In this document: piece after piece, positions 16,356 to 23,402 of the stretch
Position numbering within the stretch: position 1 is the first letter of the stretch
Layout of the letters: every line of letters starts with the position of its first letter
Assembly: GCF_030679875.1 (NCBI RefSeq)
Contig: NZ_JAUXSP010000003.1
Location: 120,492-184,491 of the forward strand
Source of the DNA: Phenylobacterium sp.
GTDB taxonomy: Bacteria; Pseudomonadota; Alphaproteobacteria; Caulobacterales; Caulobacteraceae
DNA length: 64,000 bases
Reading direction: 5' to 3'
Notes under the pieces: generated by a model
Told to the model about the DNA's origin: nothing
The model's database searches: none
The model's input: only the letters and a program-made list of their open reading frames with translations
Position numbers and translations under genes: made by a program

Positions 16356-18614
16356 GTGAACGACTGGACCCTGGACCCCTATCGCTTCCCCGACGACGAG
16401 CCGGGACGGCCGCGCAAGCCGCGCGCGCCTCAGCCCCGTGCGGCCGCGCCGGACGGCCAGGATGCGCCCCCGTCCCGGCCGGTTGCGGATGAGGACGGCT
16501 TTGGCCGCCGCCCCCTGCCGCCGCCGATAAAGGCGGGCTCCGGCTCGGGCCCCGGCGATGGAGATGGAGATGGGCCCGGCGGGCCGTTCGTGATCTCCCA
16601 GGAGCCCAGGCGAGGCCGCCGCTGGGGCTGGGTCTGGAAGACCCTGATTGTCCTCGCCCTGCTCGTCGTCGCCGCGGTCATCGGCGGCGGCGTCTATCTG
16701 CAGCAGCGGTTTCTGCAGGATATCCCCGAGCTGCCCCCCCGCTCGCAGCTCTACGCCTTCAACCGGGCGCCCGGGATCAAGTTCTTCGACCGCAATGGCG
16801 AACTCATCGCCTCCCGGGGACCGCGATATGGTGACCGGGTGCGGCTCACCGATCTGCCGCCCCACGTGCCGCTGGCCTTCATGGCCGCGGAGGACCACCG
16901 GTTCTACCAGCATGGCCCCATCGATCTGCAGGCCATCGCCCGCGCCACCTATGTGAACTGGCGCGCTGGCCGGGTGGTCCAGGGGGGCTCGACCCTGTCA
17001 CAGCAGATCGCCAAAAGCCTGTTCCTGACCCCGGACCAGACCTTTGAGCGAAAGATGCAGGAGGCGGCGCTCGCCTGGCGGCTGGAGCGGATGCTGACCA
17101 AGGACGAGGTGCTTGAACTCTATCTCAACCGGGTCTTCTTCGGCGCCAACACCTTTGGGGTGGACGGCGCGGCCCGCACCTATTTCGGCAAGCCCGCCAG
17201 CCAGCTGACCCTGGCGGAATCCGCTCTGCTGGCCGCCCTGCCCAAGGCGCCCTCGCGTCTGGCCCTGACCAATGACATGCCTGCGGCCCTGGTGCGTTCG
17301 CGCTGGGTGCTGCAGCGGATGCACGACACCGGCTGGATCACCCGGGAGGAGATGGTCCTGGCCCAGAGCCAGAGCCCGGCCCTGGCGCCGACGGCCACAT
17401 CTACCGACGGTCCCTATGGCTACCTGCTTGACCACGCGACGAACGAGGTCCTGCGCCGGATCGGGCCGAACTCGCCGGACCTGCTGGTGCGCCTGTCCAT
17501 CGACCCGGTGTTGCAGGACCAGGCTGCCGCGATCCTCAGCCAGATCATGGCCAGTGACGGAGTCACCGCCGGCGCCGAACAGGCCGCCCTGGTGACCCTG
17601 GGGCCCGACGGCTCGGTGCGCGCCATGGTGGGCGGGGTGGACTACGCCCGCAGCGTCTTCAACCGCGCCACCCAGGCCAAGCGCCAGCCGGGCTCGACCT
17701 TCAAGCCCTTCGTCTATGCCGCCGCCCTTGAGAAGGGGGTGCTGCCCACCGATGTGCGGGTCGATGGTCCGGTGCGGTTCGGTGACTGGCGGCCGGGCAA
17801 TTATGGCGGGGGCTATCGTGGCCCGGTGACCGTCGAGACCGCCCTGTCGCGCTCCATCAACACCGTGGCGGTCAAGCTGGGCGCCGAGGCCGGCGGACCG
17901 GCCCTGGGCGATATCTCCCAACGGTTTGGACTGACCTCAATCCCGCGCAATCCTGACCTCTCGGTCACGCTAGGCGCCTATGAGGTGAACCTGCTCGAAC
18001 TGACCAGCGGCTTCCAGGTCTTTCAGCAGGCTGGCGGGCGCCTGACGCCGTCGATCATCGAGGAAATCCGGACGGTGGATGGGCAGGCGGTCTTCTCGCG
18101 GGTCCCCTCCGGCCCCCTGCCGGCCCTCGACATCAGTCATGCGAGCATGATGGTGAAGATGATGAGCAAGGTGCTGGCCCCCGGCGGAACCGGCGCGCGG
18201 GCCGCCTTCGACTGGCCCGCGGCCGGCAAGACCGGCACCAGCCAGAACTGGCGCGACGCCTGGTTTGTCGGCTTCACGGCGGAATATGTCACCGGGGTCT
18301 GGGTGGGTAATGACGACGATACGCCCATGAACAGGGTCACCGGCGGGGCGATCCCGGCCCAGATCTGGCGGCGGCTGATGATCGAGGCGCACAAGGATCT
18401 GGAGGTCCGTGACTTCGACTGGCTGCTGCCTGATCCTGAGCCGATGTTCGACGTGGACCCGCGCAACACCTTCTATCAGGGTCTGGCTAGCGACTTCGCC
18501 AACGCCGCTGTCCGCGCTGAGCCGCCTCCCCTGCCGCCGCCGCCCAGTCAGCCTCAGCCAAGGGATGAATTCGACGCAAGCCGCCCGCTGCCGGAGGAAG
18601 ACATCCCCTTCTGA
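16356..18614 (+). CDS. Class A penicillin-binding protein (PBP1A family)
   Basis: Bifunctional peptidoglycan synthase of 752 residues: glycosyltransferase plus transpeptidase, anchored in the inner membrane. A Pro/Arg-rich cytoplasmic tail (1-90) precedes the membrane segment (about 93-114). The GT51 domain has catalytic Glu179 (AAEDHRFYQHGP) and the QGGSTLSQQIAKSL motif. The transpeptidase motifs are STFK (Ser447), SIN (about 500) and KTGT (Lys625). The C-terminus after 715 is Pro/Gln-rich. The start is a GTG. A longer cytoplasmic tail than in E. coli PBP1A is visible. Exact paralogue class (1A versus other class A) is uncertain. It is convergent with the receiver gene downstream. Confidence 0.93.
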   Translation: MNDWTLDPYRFPDDEPGRPRKPRAPQPRAAAPDGQDAPPSRPVADEDGFGRRPLPPPIKAGSGSGPGDGDGDGPGGPFVISQEPRRGRRWGWVWKTLIVLALLVVAAVIGGGVYLQQRFLQDIPELPPRSQLYAFNRAPGIKFFDRNGELIASRGPRYGDRVRLTDLPPHVPLAFMAAEDHRFYQHGPIDLQAIARATYVNWRAGRVVQGGSTLSQQIAKSLFLTPDQTFERKMQEAALAWRLERMLTKDEVLELYLNRVFFGANTFGVDGAARTYFGKPASQLTLAESALLAALPKAPSRLALTNDMPAALVRSRWVLQRMHDTGWITREEMVLAQSQSPALAPTATSTDGPYGYLLDHATNEVLRRIGPNSPDLLVRLSIDPVLQDQAAAILSQIMASDGVTAGAEQAALVTLGPDGSVRAMVGGVDYARSVFNRATQAKRQPGSTFKPFVYAAALEKGVLPTDVRVDGPVRFGDWRPGNYGGGYRGPVTVETALSRSINTVAVKLGAEAGGPALGDISQRFGLTSIPRNPDLSVTLGAYEVNLLELTSGFQVFQQAGGRLTPSIIEEIRTVDGQAVFSRVPSGPLPALDISHASMMVKMMSKVLAPGGTGARAAFDWPAAGKTGTSQNWRDAWFVGFTAEYVTGVWVGNDDDTPMNRVTGGAIPAQIWRRLMIEAHKDLEVRDFDWLLPDPEPMFDVDPRNTFYQGLASDFANAAVRAEPPPLPPPPSQPQPRDEFDASRPLPEEDIPF

Positions 18615-18635
18615 CGCCTCCGCCGACGGCGTCAG
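18611..18635. terminator. Hairpin between convergent genes
   Basis: CTGACGCC and GGCGTCAG form an 8-base stem around a 9-base loop, spanning the stop of the PBP gene and the stop of the convergent receiver gene. There is no U-tract, so it is a candidate bidirectional terminator or transcript-end stabiliser only. Confidence 0.35.
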
Positions 18636-19102
18636 TTCAATGGGCGCGCAAACTGCAGTAGCAGTTCGGGGATCCTGGAGGCGACCACCGGCTTGGTGAT
18701 CCAGCCGAGAGGTCTGGCTTCGGCGGCGCGACGCCGAACCTCGCTGTCATCGTGGGCGCTGACGAACACCGAAGGGATGTCATAGAGGCTGCGGGCGTCC
18801 CGCGCGGCTTCGACCCCGTCGCGATCGCCCAGCAGCCGGATGTCCATCAGGATAAGGTCGGGGGATTCCTGAAAGCAGATATCCAGGGCCTCCTCGGCCG
18901 AAGCCGCCACGCCCACCACCTCATAGCCGGCGTCCTCCAGGGCGGCCTGCCACTCGCCGGCCACCAGCCAGTTGTCCTCGGTGATCAGAACCCGGCGGCC
19001 CAGGGGAAAATCCGCGTCGGGCTGGCCGTCACCTTGAGACGGCCCATAGACACCATCCCGCGGGCCGCGGGACTGAAGACGGTACTGGTCAGGATAGGCC
19101 AT
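18632..19102 (-). CDS. Single-domain response regulator (receiver only)
   Basis: A 156-residue protein from the ATG at 19102 with an N-terminal tail of about 35 residues and one receiver domain: acidic residues T-E-D at about 41-43, phospho-acceptor Asp87 (LILMDIRL), Thr/Ser in SVFVSAHDD, and Lys in WITKPV. There is no output domain. Its start overlaps the end of the HisKA_2 kinase gene by 14 bases, so the kinase is its likely phosphodonor. A GTG or ATG further upstream (19132) would lengthen the tail but deepen the overlap. It could serve as a phosphate shuttle or sink; partner unknown. Confidence 0.85.
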   Translation of the reverse strand: MAYPDQYRLQSRGPRDGVYGPSQGDGQPDADFPLGRRVLITEDNWLVAGEWQAALEDAGYEVVGVAASAEEALDICFQESPDLILMDIRLLGDRDGVEAARDARSLYDIPSVFVSAHDDSEVRRRAAEARPLGWITKPVVASRIPELLLQFARPLN

Positions 19103-20096
19103 GGCTCGCCTCGGAAAGCGGGAACGAGACAACGGCCACCGCGCCGCCGTCGGACTTGATGACGAGATGGCCGCCGATCTGGCGACAGAGCCCCCTTACG
19201 AGGCCGAGGCCAGAAGACGTGGGGCCAGAGGCGGCAGGCGCAAAGCCTGGACCATTGTCCCGTACCGTCAGCACAGCCTCGCGCCCTGTGCGCACGAAGT
19301 CCAGGGACACCGACGCCCCTGGGCCGGCGGCGTATTTCACCGCATTGGTCAGCAGCTCGTTGGCGATCAGCGCCAGGGGGAAGGCCAGATCGTTAGGGGC
19401 GATCACCGGCTCGGCCCGCACCTCGATGGCGATCCGCACACCCGCCAAGGACTGAACGGTCTCAGCCAGGGCGGTGAGCATCTGATCGACCCGCAGCCCG
19501 TGGGCGGAGTCTTCAGAGTACATGAGCCGCTGAGCGTCAAAGAGCGCCGAGAGCTTGGACTGCAGCATCTTCACAAACTGCTTGCGGCCCGGATCGTCAC
19601 TCTCGCGCCCGGCGGTCGAGACCAGGGCCAGGATCATCTGCAGATGATTTTTCACCCGGTGCTGAAGCTCGCGGTAGAGCACCTTGTTGTGCGCCAGGGA
19701 CTCTTCCAATTCGGCCTGCACCCGCCGGCGCACATTGATCTCGGCGTTGAGTTCCCGGACCTGGGCGGTCAGGGCGGGGAACTGATCCCCCGTCACGTCA
19801 CGCAGCTTGACGACATAGCCGATCTCGCCCTCCTGCCGCAGGGCGAGCGCCTCGACCTTGGCGTCCGGTTCAGACGGCACGGCCCCGGCCAGACGCAGGG
19901 CGCCCAGCACAGGATCGGCTGACCCCGAGGCGCGCTCCAGGAGGTTTTGCAAGCCCTCCAGATCTGCAAACAGGTGACGCCAACTGTCAGCCCCATCGCC
20001 AAACCGGGTCCTCGCGGGTCGGTTCATGTCGGTAATGCGCCCGTCGCCGGCGAAGATGACGACCGGCTCCCGGATAAGCTTGGCGATCGGGTGCAT
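19089..20096 (-). CDS. Cytosolic HisKA_2 sensor histidine kinase
   Basis: A 335-residue soluble kinase. A PAS-like N-terminus (about 1-105, PVVIFAGDGRITDMN) is followed by a coiled coil, then the HisKA_2 dimerisation box with His146 (LYRELQHRVKNHLQMI) and an ATPase domain with NELLTNAVKYA and DNGPGF. HisKA_2/HWE kinases are abundant in alphaproteobacteria and often act in stress or light responses. It follows the methanogen-output-domain gene by 2 bases and overlaps the receiver gene, so three proteins are encoded as a module: output-like sensor, kinase, receiver. No membrane segment is present. Confidence 0.9.
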   Translation of the reverse strand: MHPIAKLIREPVVIFAGDGRITDMNRPARTRFGDGADSWRHLFADLEGLQNLLERASGSADPVLGALRLAGAVPSEPDAKVEALALRQEGEIGYVVKLRDVTGDQFPALTAQVRELNAEINVRRRVQAELEESLAHNKVLYRELQHRVKNHLQMILALVSTAGRESDDPGRKQFVKMLQSKLSALFDAQRLMYSEDSAHGLRVDQMLTALAETVQSLAGVRIAIEVRAEPVIAPNDLAFPLALIANELLTNAVKYAAGPGASVSLDFVRTGREAVLTVRDNGPGFAPAASGPTSSGLGLVRGLCRQIGGHLVIKSDGGAVAVVSFPLSEASHGLS

Positions 20097-20098
20097 GG

Positions 20099-20626
20099 TC
20101 AGTGGTCGGCCAACTCAGGCCTCACCCGACGGAAGTACTCCCGGGCCTCTCCGCCATCGTCCTTGGGCGTCAGATAGACGGTGACATGACAACCTGGGTC
20201 CCCCCGGGCGATGGCCTTGTCGATCTGCACCCGGGCATAGCCGAGGTTCTCACCAGCGACGTGACCAAACACATTGGACGTCATCATGCACAGGGCCGGA
20301 CGGCCAGCCACGAACTCCCCGAAGGGACAGGAGTTGCTGGCGAAGACAATCCGGTCTTCTCGCTGCTCGACGACGTAGAAATCGCCCTTGATCCGCTGCT
20401 TGAGGTCGACCAGCACCTGGGCCACCTGATCAGCCGACAGGCGGTCGACCGCCAGGGCGGCGCGGTACTTCTCGTCGAGCGCCTTGCCCACAGCCGCGCC
20501 CACGACGCTGATATAGCCGGAGGCTTCCTCGAGTCCGACGACGTCCTGCAGAGCGCCTGACAGCTCGCGCAGCAGGGTGCGCAGGAACATGTCCCGTTCA
20601 AGATCGATTTCCAGATGATCCAGCAT
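20099..20626 (-). CDS. Methanogen output domain 1 (MetOD1)-type protein
   Basis: A 175-residue cytoplasmic protein. The pattern SNSCPFGEFVAGRP (about 98-110), LCMMTSNVFG (112-121) and RGDPGCHVTVYL (141-152) matches the family annotated as methanogen output domain 1; its three Cys (100, 113, 146) and the GY motif suggest a metal or cofactor site. Biochemical role is not established. It is the first gene before a HisKA_2 kinase (2-base gap) and receiver, so it probably gives input to that kinase. The ATG at 20626 with GAGG 10 bases upstream is preferred over a GTG at 20677, which lies next to a TACAAT element at 20687-20692. Confidence 0.75.
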   Translation of the reverse strand: MLDHLEIDLERDMFLRTLLRELSGALQDVVGLEEASGYISVVGAAVGKALDEKYRAALAVDRLSADQVAQVLVDLKQRIKGDFYVVEQREDRIVFASNSCPFGEFVAGRPALCMMTSNVFGHVAGENLGYARVQIDKAIARGDPGCHVTVYLTPKDDGGEAREYFRRVRPELADH

Positions 20627-20787
20627 CACCAGGGGGCCTCCAGCCGCGACCAACGCTGCACTTTGGCAGCCGGACACAACCTATAGATTGTACCCTCCGG
20701 CCGGTGGAAGGGGTTTTCCCGCACGACTTTGCGGGAACAAACCGCCTCGCCCTTGACGCGCCGGTCCAATCAGCGGCCCGGATAGGG

Positions 20788-21036
20788 ATGGCGAAAGAAA
20801 CCGTGCACATCCTGCAGTCCTACGTGGCTGGCCGTGGCAAGGCCTTGAAGGCCGAGCAGCAGGTCGGCTGCGCCAGCGCCGAGGAGGCCCGTCGCAAGGC
20901 CGAGCGCCTGGCGCCCCTGCGGGTGGCGGTGGTGGCCTTCTCGGTCTCCGCCGACACCGAGATGGGCGACTATGATGAGAACCCGGTGATCCTCTTCCGG
21001 TCGGGCCCCTTGCCGCCGCCATTTGACGAGAGCTGA
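20788..21036 (+). CDS. Small conserved hypothetical protein
   Basis: Not recognised. From the ATG at 20788 it is 82 residues (MAKETVHILQSYV). It is a compact soluble alpha/beta protein with a central Lys/Arg-rich helix (ASAEEARRKAERLA) and a beta strand (RVAVVAFSVSAD) followed by an acidic turn and ILFRSGPLP at the end. Codon use fits the neighbouring genes. The frame is open for 28 codons upstream, but those look non-coding. It is divergent from the MetOD1 gene and 59 bases upstream of the ABC-F gene, with which it may be co-transcribed. Confidence 0.65.
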   Translation: MAKETVHILQSYVAGRGKALKAEQQVGCASAEEARRKAERLAPLRVAVVAFSVSADTEMGDYDENPVILFRSGPLPPPFDES

Positions 21037-21095
21037 CCAGGGTTTGTCGCCTGCGCCCTTGCGGGGGCGCCAAAGCGCGCTATGTGCCTAGCCCT

Positions 21096-22916
21096 ATGAA
21101 GCCCCCCGTTCTCGCCCTGAAGAATGTTCGTCTCGCCGACGGGCCCCGCATGCTGTTTGACGGCGTCGATCTGGCCCTGGAGCCCCGCAGCCGCGCCGCT
21201 CTGGTCGGGCGCAATGGGGCGGGCAAATCAACCCTGATGCGCATCCTGGCTGGCCTGACCGAAGCCGATGACGGCGAGCGCGCCGTAACGCCGGGCACGA
21301 CGGTCGCCTATGTGTTGCAGGAGCCCCAGATCCAGGGTGACACCCTGCTGGACCACGCCACCGCCGGGGGCGCAGCGCCCCATGAGGCCGCCGCGGCCCT
21401 GGAGAGCTTCGGCCTCGATCCCGCCAAGGCCGCGACCGGCCTGTCCGGCGGTGAGACCCGCCGGGTGGCCCTGGCCCGGGCCCTGGCCGAGGACCCCGAT
21501 GTCCTGCTGCTGGACGAGCCGACCAATCACCTGGACATCCTGGCCATCGAGACCTTGGAGGGCGCCATCGCCGCCAGCCGGGCCAGCGTGCTGATCGTCA
21601 GCCACGACCGCGCCTTCCTGGAGCGTGTGACCCAGCGCTGCTTCTGGCTGGAGAACCGCAAGGTCCGAAAGCTCGACCGGGGCTTTGGCGCCTTCGACGC
21701 CTGGGTGGAGCAACTCACCGCCGCCGAGGCTGACGAGGCCCGGCGCCAGGACAAGGCCCTGGAGCGCGAGACCCACTGGCTGGCCCGCGGCGTCACCGGC
21801 CGCCGGGCCCGCAACGAGGGCCGTCGCCGCAGGCTGATGGAGATGCGCGAGGCCAAGGCCGACCGACTGCGCGACACCCGTGGTTCAATGTCCATGGGCG
21901 TGGCCTCGGCTGGAACCTCCGGCCAGCGGGTGGTCGAGGTGAAGGGTCTCTCCAAGAAATTCGGCGATCGGGTGATCCTGGAGGACTTCTCCACCCGCAT
22001 CCTGCGCGGCGACCGGATCGCCGTGGTCGGTCCCAACGGGGCGGGCAAGACAACGCTGGTCAAGCTTCTGCTGGGCGAACTGCCCGCCGACTCCGGCCAG
22101 GTGATCCTCGGGACCAATCTGGAGGTGGCCTATATCGACCAGGCCAGGGCCGACCTGAAGGAGGACATGCTGCTGAAGGATGCGCTGGCCCCGCTGGGGG
22201 GCGACCAGATCATGGTCCGCGGCGCGCCCAAGCATGTGGCCGCCTACGCCAAGGAGTTCCTGTTCACCGACGCCCAGATCCGCCAGCCGGTCCGAAGCCT
22301 TTCAGGGGGGGAACGCAACCGCCTGCTGCTGGCCCGGGCGCTGGCCCAGCCGGCCAATCTGATGGTGCTCGACGAACCCACCAACGACCTGGACATGGAG
22401 ACCCTGGACCTCCTGGAAGAGATGCTCTCGGACTATGAGGGCACCCTGATTCTGGTGAGCCACGACCGTGATTTCGTCGATCGGCTGGCCACCTCGACCA
22501 TCGGCCTCAATGGACGCGGCCAGGTGGTGGAGACGCCCGGCGGCTGGCTGGATTTTCTGAGCCAGAACCCCGGCTTCTTCGGCGTGTCTCCAGCCAAGGC
22601 TCCAGGCGGGCGGCGAGGCCAGACAGCGGCCAGCGCGCCGGCCGCCGCCGCGGCGCCAGCGACCACCAAGCCCGCAAAGCTCACCTATAAGGAACAGCGC
22701 CGCCTCGATGAGCTGAACGGCCTGATCGCCGATCTGCCCGGCAAGATTGCGGTTCTCGAAACCCAGCTGGCTGATCCCGCGCTCTATGGCCGCGATCCCA
22801 ATGCCTTCGACAGGTTTGGCCATGCCCTGGCGACGGCGCGGGAAAAGCTGGAGGCCGCCGAAATGGAGTGGCTGGAGCTCGAAGAACGCCGGGAGGGCCT
22901 GGAGACGGGCCGCTAG
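21096..22916 (+). CDS. ABC-F family ATPase (Uup-like)
   Basis: Soluble duplicated ABC ATPase of about 606 residues that acts on ribosomes or nucleic acids rather than as a transporter. Walker A motifs are at about 38-45 (GRNGAGKST) and 312-319 (GPNGAGKTT), each followed by an LSGGE signature and a Walker B (LLLDEPTNHLD and MVLDEPTNDLD). The linker between them is Arg-rich. The C-terminal extension after about 520 ends in a coiled coil, as in Uup. No membrane segments. ATG at 21096 is preferred; a GTG at 21084 is also possible. A terminator-like hairpin follows the stop. Confidence 0.9.
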   Translation: MKPPVLALKNVRLADGPRMLFDGVDLALEPRSRAALVGRNGAGKSTLMRILAGLTEADDGERAVTPGTTVAYVLQEPQIQGDTLLDHATAGGAAPHEAAAALESFGLDPAKAATGLSGGETRRVALARALAEDPDVLLLDEPTNHLDILAIETLEGAIAASRASVLIVSHDRAFLERVTQRCFWLENRKVRKLDRGFGAFDAWVEQLTAAEADEARRQDKALERETHWLARGVTGRRARNEGRRRRLMEMREAKADRLRDTRGSMSMGVASAGTSGQRVVEVKGLSKKFGDRVILEDFSTRILRGDRIAVVGPNGAGKTTLVKLLLGELPADSGQVILGTNLEVAYIDQARADLKEDMLLKDALAPLGGDQIMVRGAPKHVAAYAKEFLFTDAQIRQPVRSLSGGERNRLLLARALAQPANLMVLDEPTNDLDMETLDLLEEMLSDYEGTLILVSHDRDFVDRLATSTIGLNGRGQVVETPGGWLDFLSQNPGFFGVSPAKAPGGRRGQTAASAPAAAAAPATTKPAKLTYKEQRRLDELNGLIADLPGKIAVLETQLADPALYGRDPNAFDRFGHALATAREKLEAAEMEWLELEERREGLETGR

Positions 22917-22925
22917 GCGATCGGC

Positions 22926-22953
22926 CCACAGCTTCCTGTGGACAACCTTTTTG
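22926..22953 (+). terminator. Probable intrinsic terminator of the ABC-F gene
   Basis: CCACAG, CTTC loop, CTGTGG, then ACAACCTTTTT. The 6-base stem is short but is followed by a run of five T, 10 bases after the ABC-F stop. Confidence 0.5.
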
Positions 22954-22959
22954 CTTGAA

Positions 22960-23313
22960 TCTGTTCGGGAATTCTGGAGGCCCCCACAGGGTGTCCACAG
23001 CTTGTCCACGGATCGGCCACAGCATTTCCAGAGCAGGCCAAACTCGGGCGCTTGCTGCATAGCGGGTTCTGGAGCAACGTCAAGGGGTCGAGAGGGACCG
23101 CAGCCCTGGCCGACCGGGAAACCGGGACGCAAACGGAGCGGAAGGTTCCAGGACTGACGGCGACGGGGCGACCCAGCGCCTGAGTTCGAAGGACACCGGC
23201 GTGACGGAAACCTGCGGGGAAGCCCGCGTTCGAAGTCGCACCGACCTTACGATACAGGTCCGCAAGGATCTGGAATGAGGGCGACGCCGCGGCCTGCCGC
23301 AGCGCCGCCCTCT
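22960..23313 (+). ncRNA. Candidate structured RNA or long leader in a gene-free stretch
   Basis: Between the ABC-F stop (22916) and the hybrid kinase start (23403) lie 486 bases with no credible gene. The only sizeable sense frame (ending TGA at 23276-23278) has no usable start, and the 87-codon minus-strand frame at 23080-23343 has Arg/Ser-rich composition typical of shadows. The stretch is A/G-rich in single-stranded-like patches (GGGAAACCGGGA, GACGGAAACC), contains two GTTCGAA boxes (23183, 23229) and ends in a strong hairpin at 23277-23312. It does not look like tmRNA, RNase P or SRP RNA. It could be a small RNA or the leader of the kinase gene 90 bases downstream. Boundaries are guesses. 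Confidence 0.3.
23277..23312 (+). terminator. Strong hairpin, terminator or attenuator-like
   Basis: GAGGGCG (23277-23283) pairs with CGCCCTC (23306-23312), CGC with GCG, and GCGG with CCGC around a CCTG loop: 14 pairs with two mismatches. Only TT follows, so the U-tract is weak. It lies 90 bases before the hybrid kinase ATG. Confidence 0.45.
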
Positions 23314-23402
23314 TGCCATGCGCGGCATCCAGCGCTCAGCCAAGCTTAACGATTTGGCGTCATCCCCTGGGGCAGATTGGGCGGACTCAGGGGGATTCCA
23401 AC

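Noticed and set aside
22926..23020. Cluster of DnaA-box-like sequences (TTGTCCACA, TTGTCCACG, GTGTCCACA) suggesting an origin
   Set aside because: They are one-off matches, two belong to a small terminator-like hairpin, and no origin genes (dnaA, hemE, parAB) are near. Not enough for an origin call.
22960..23313. tmRNA, RNase P RNA or SRP RNA
   Set aside because: No tag-coding frame, no RNase P-type core sequence and no SRP tetraloop pattern found by eye.
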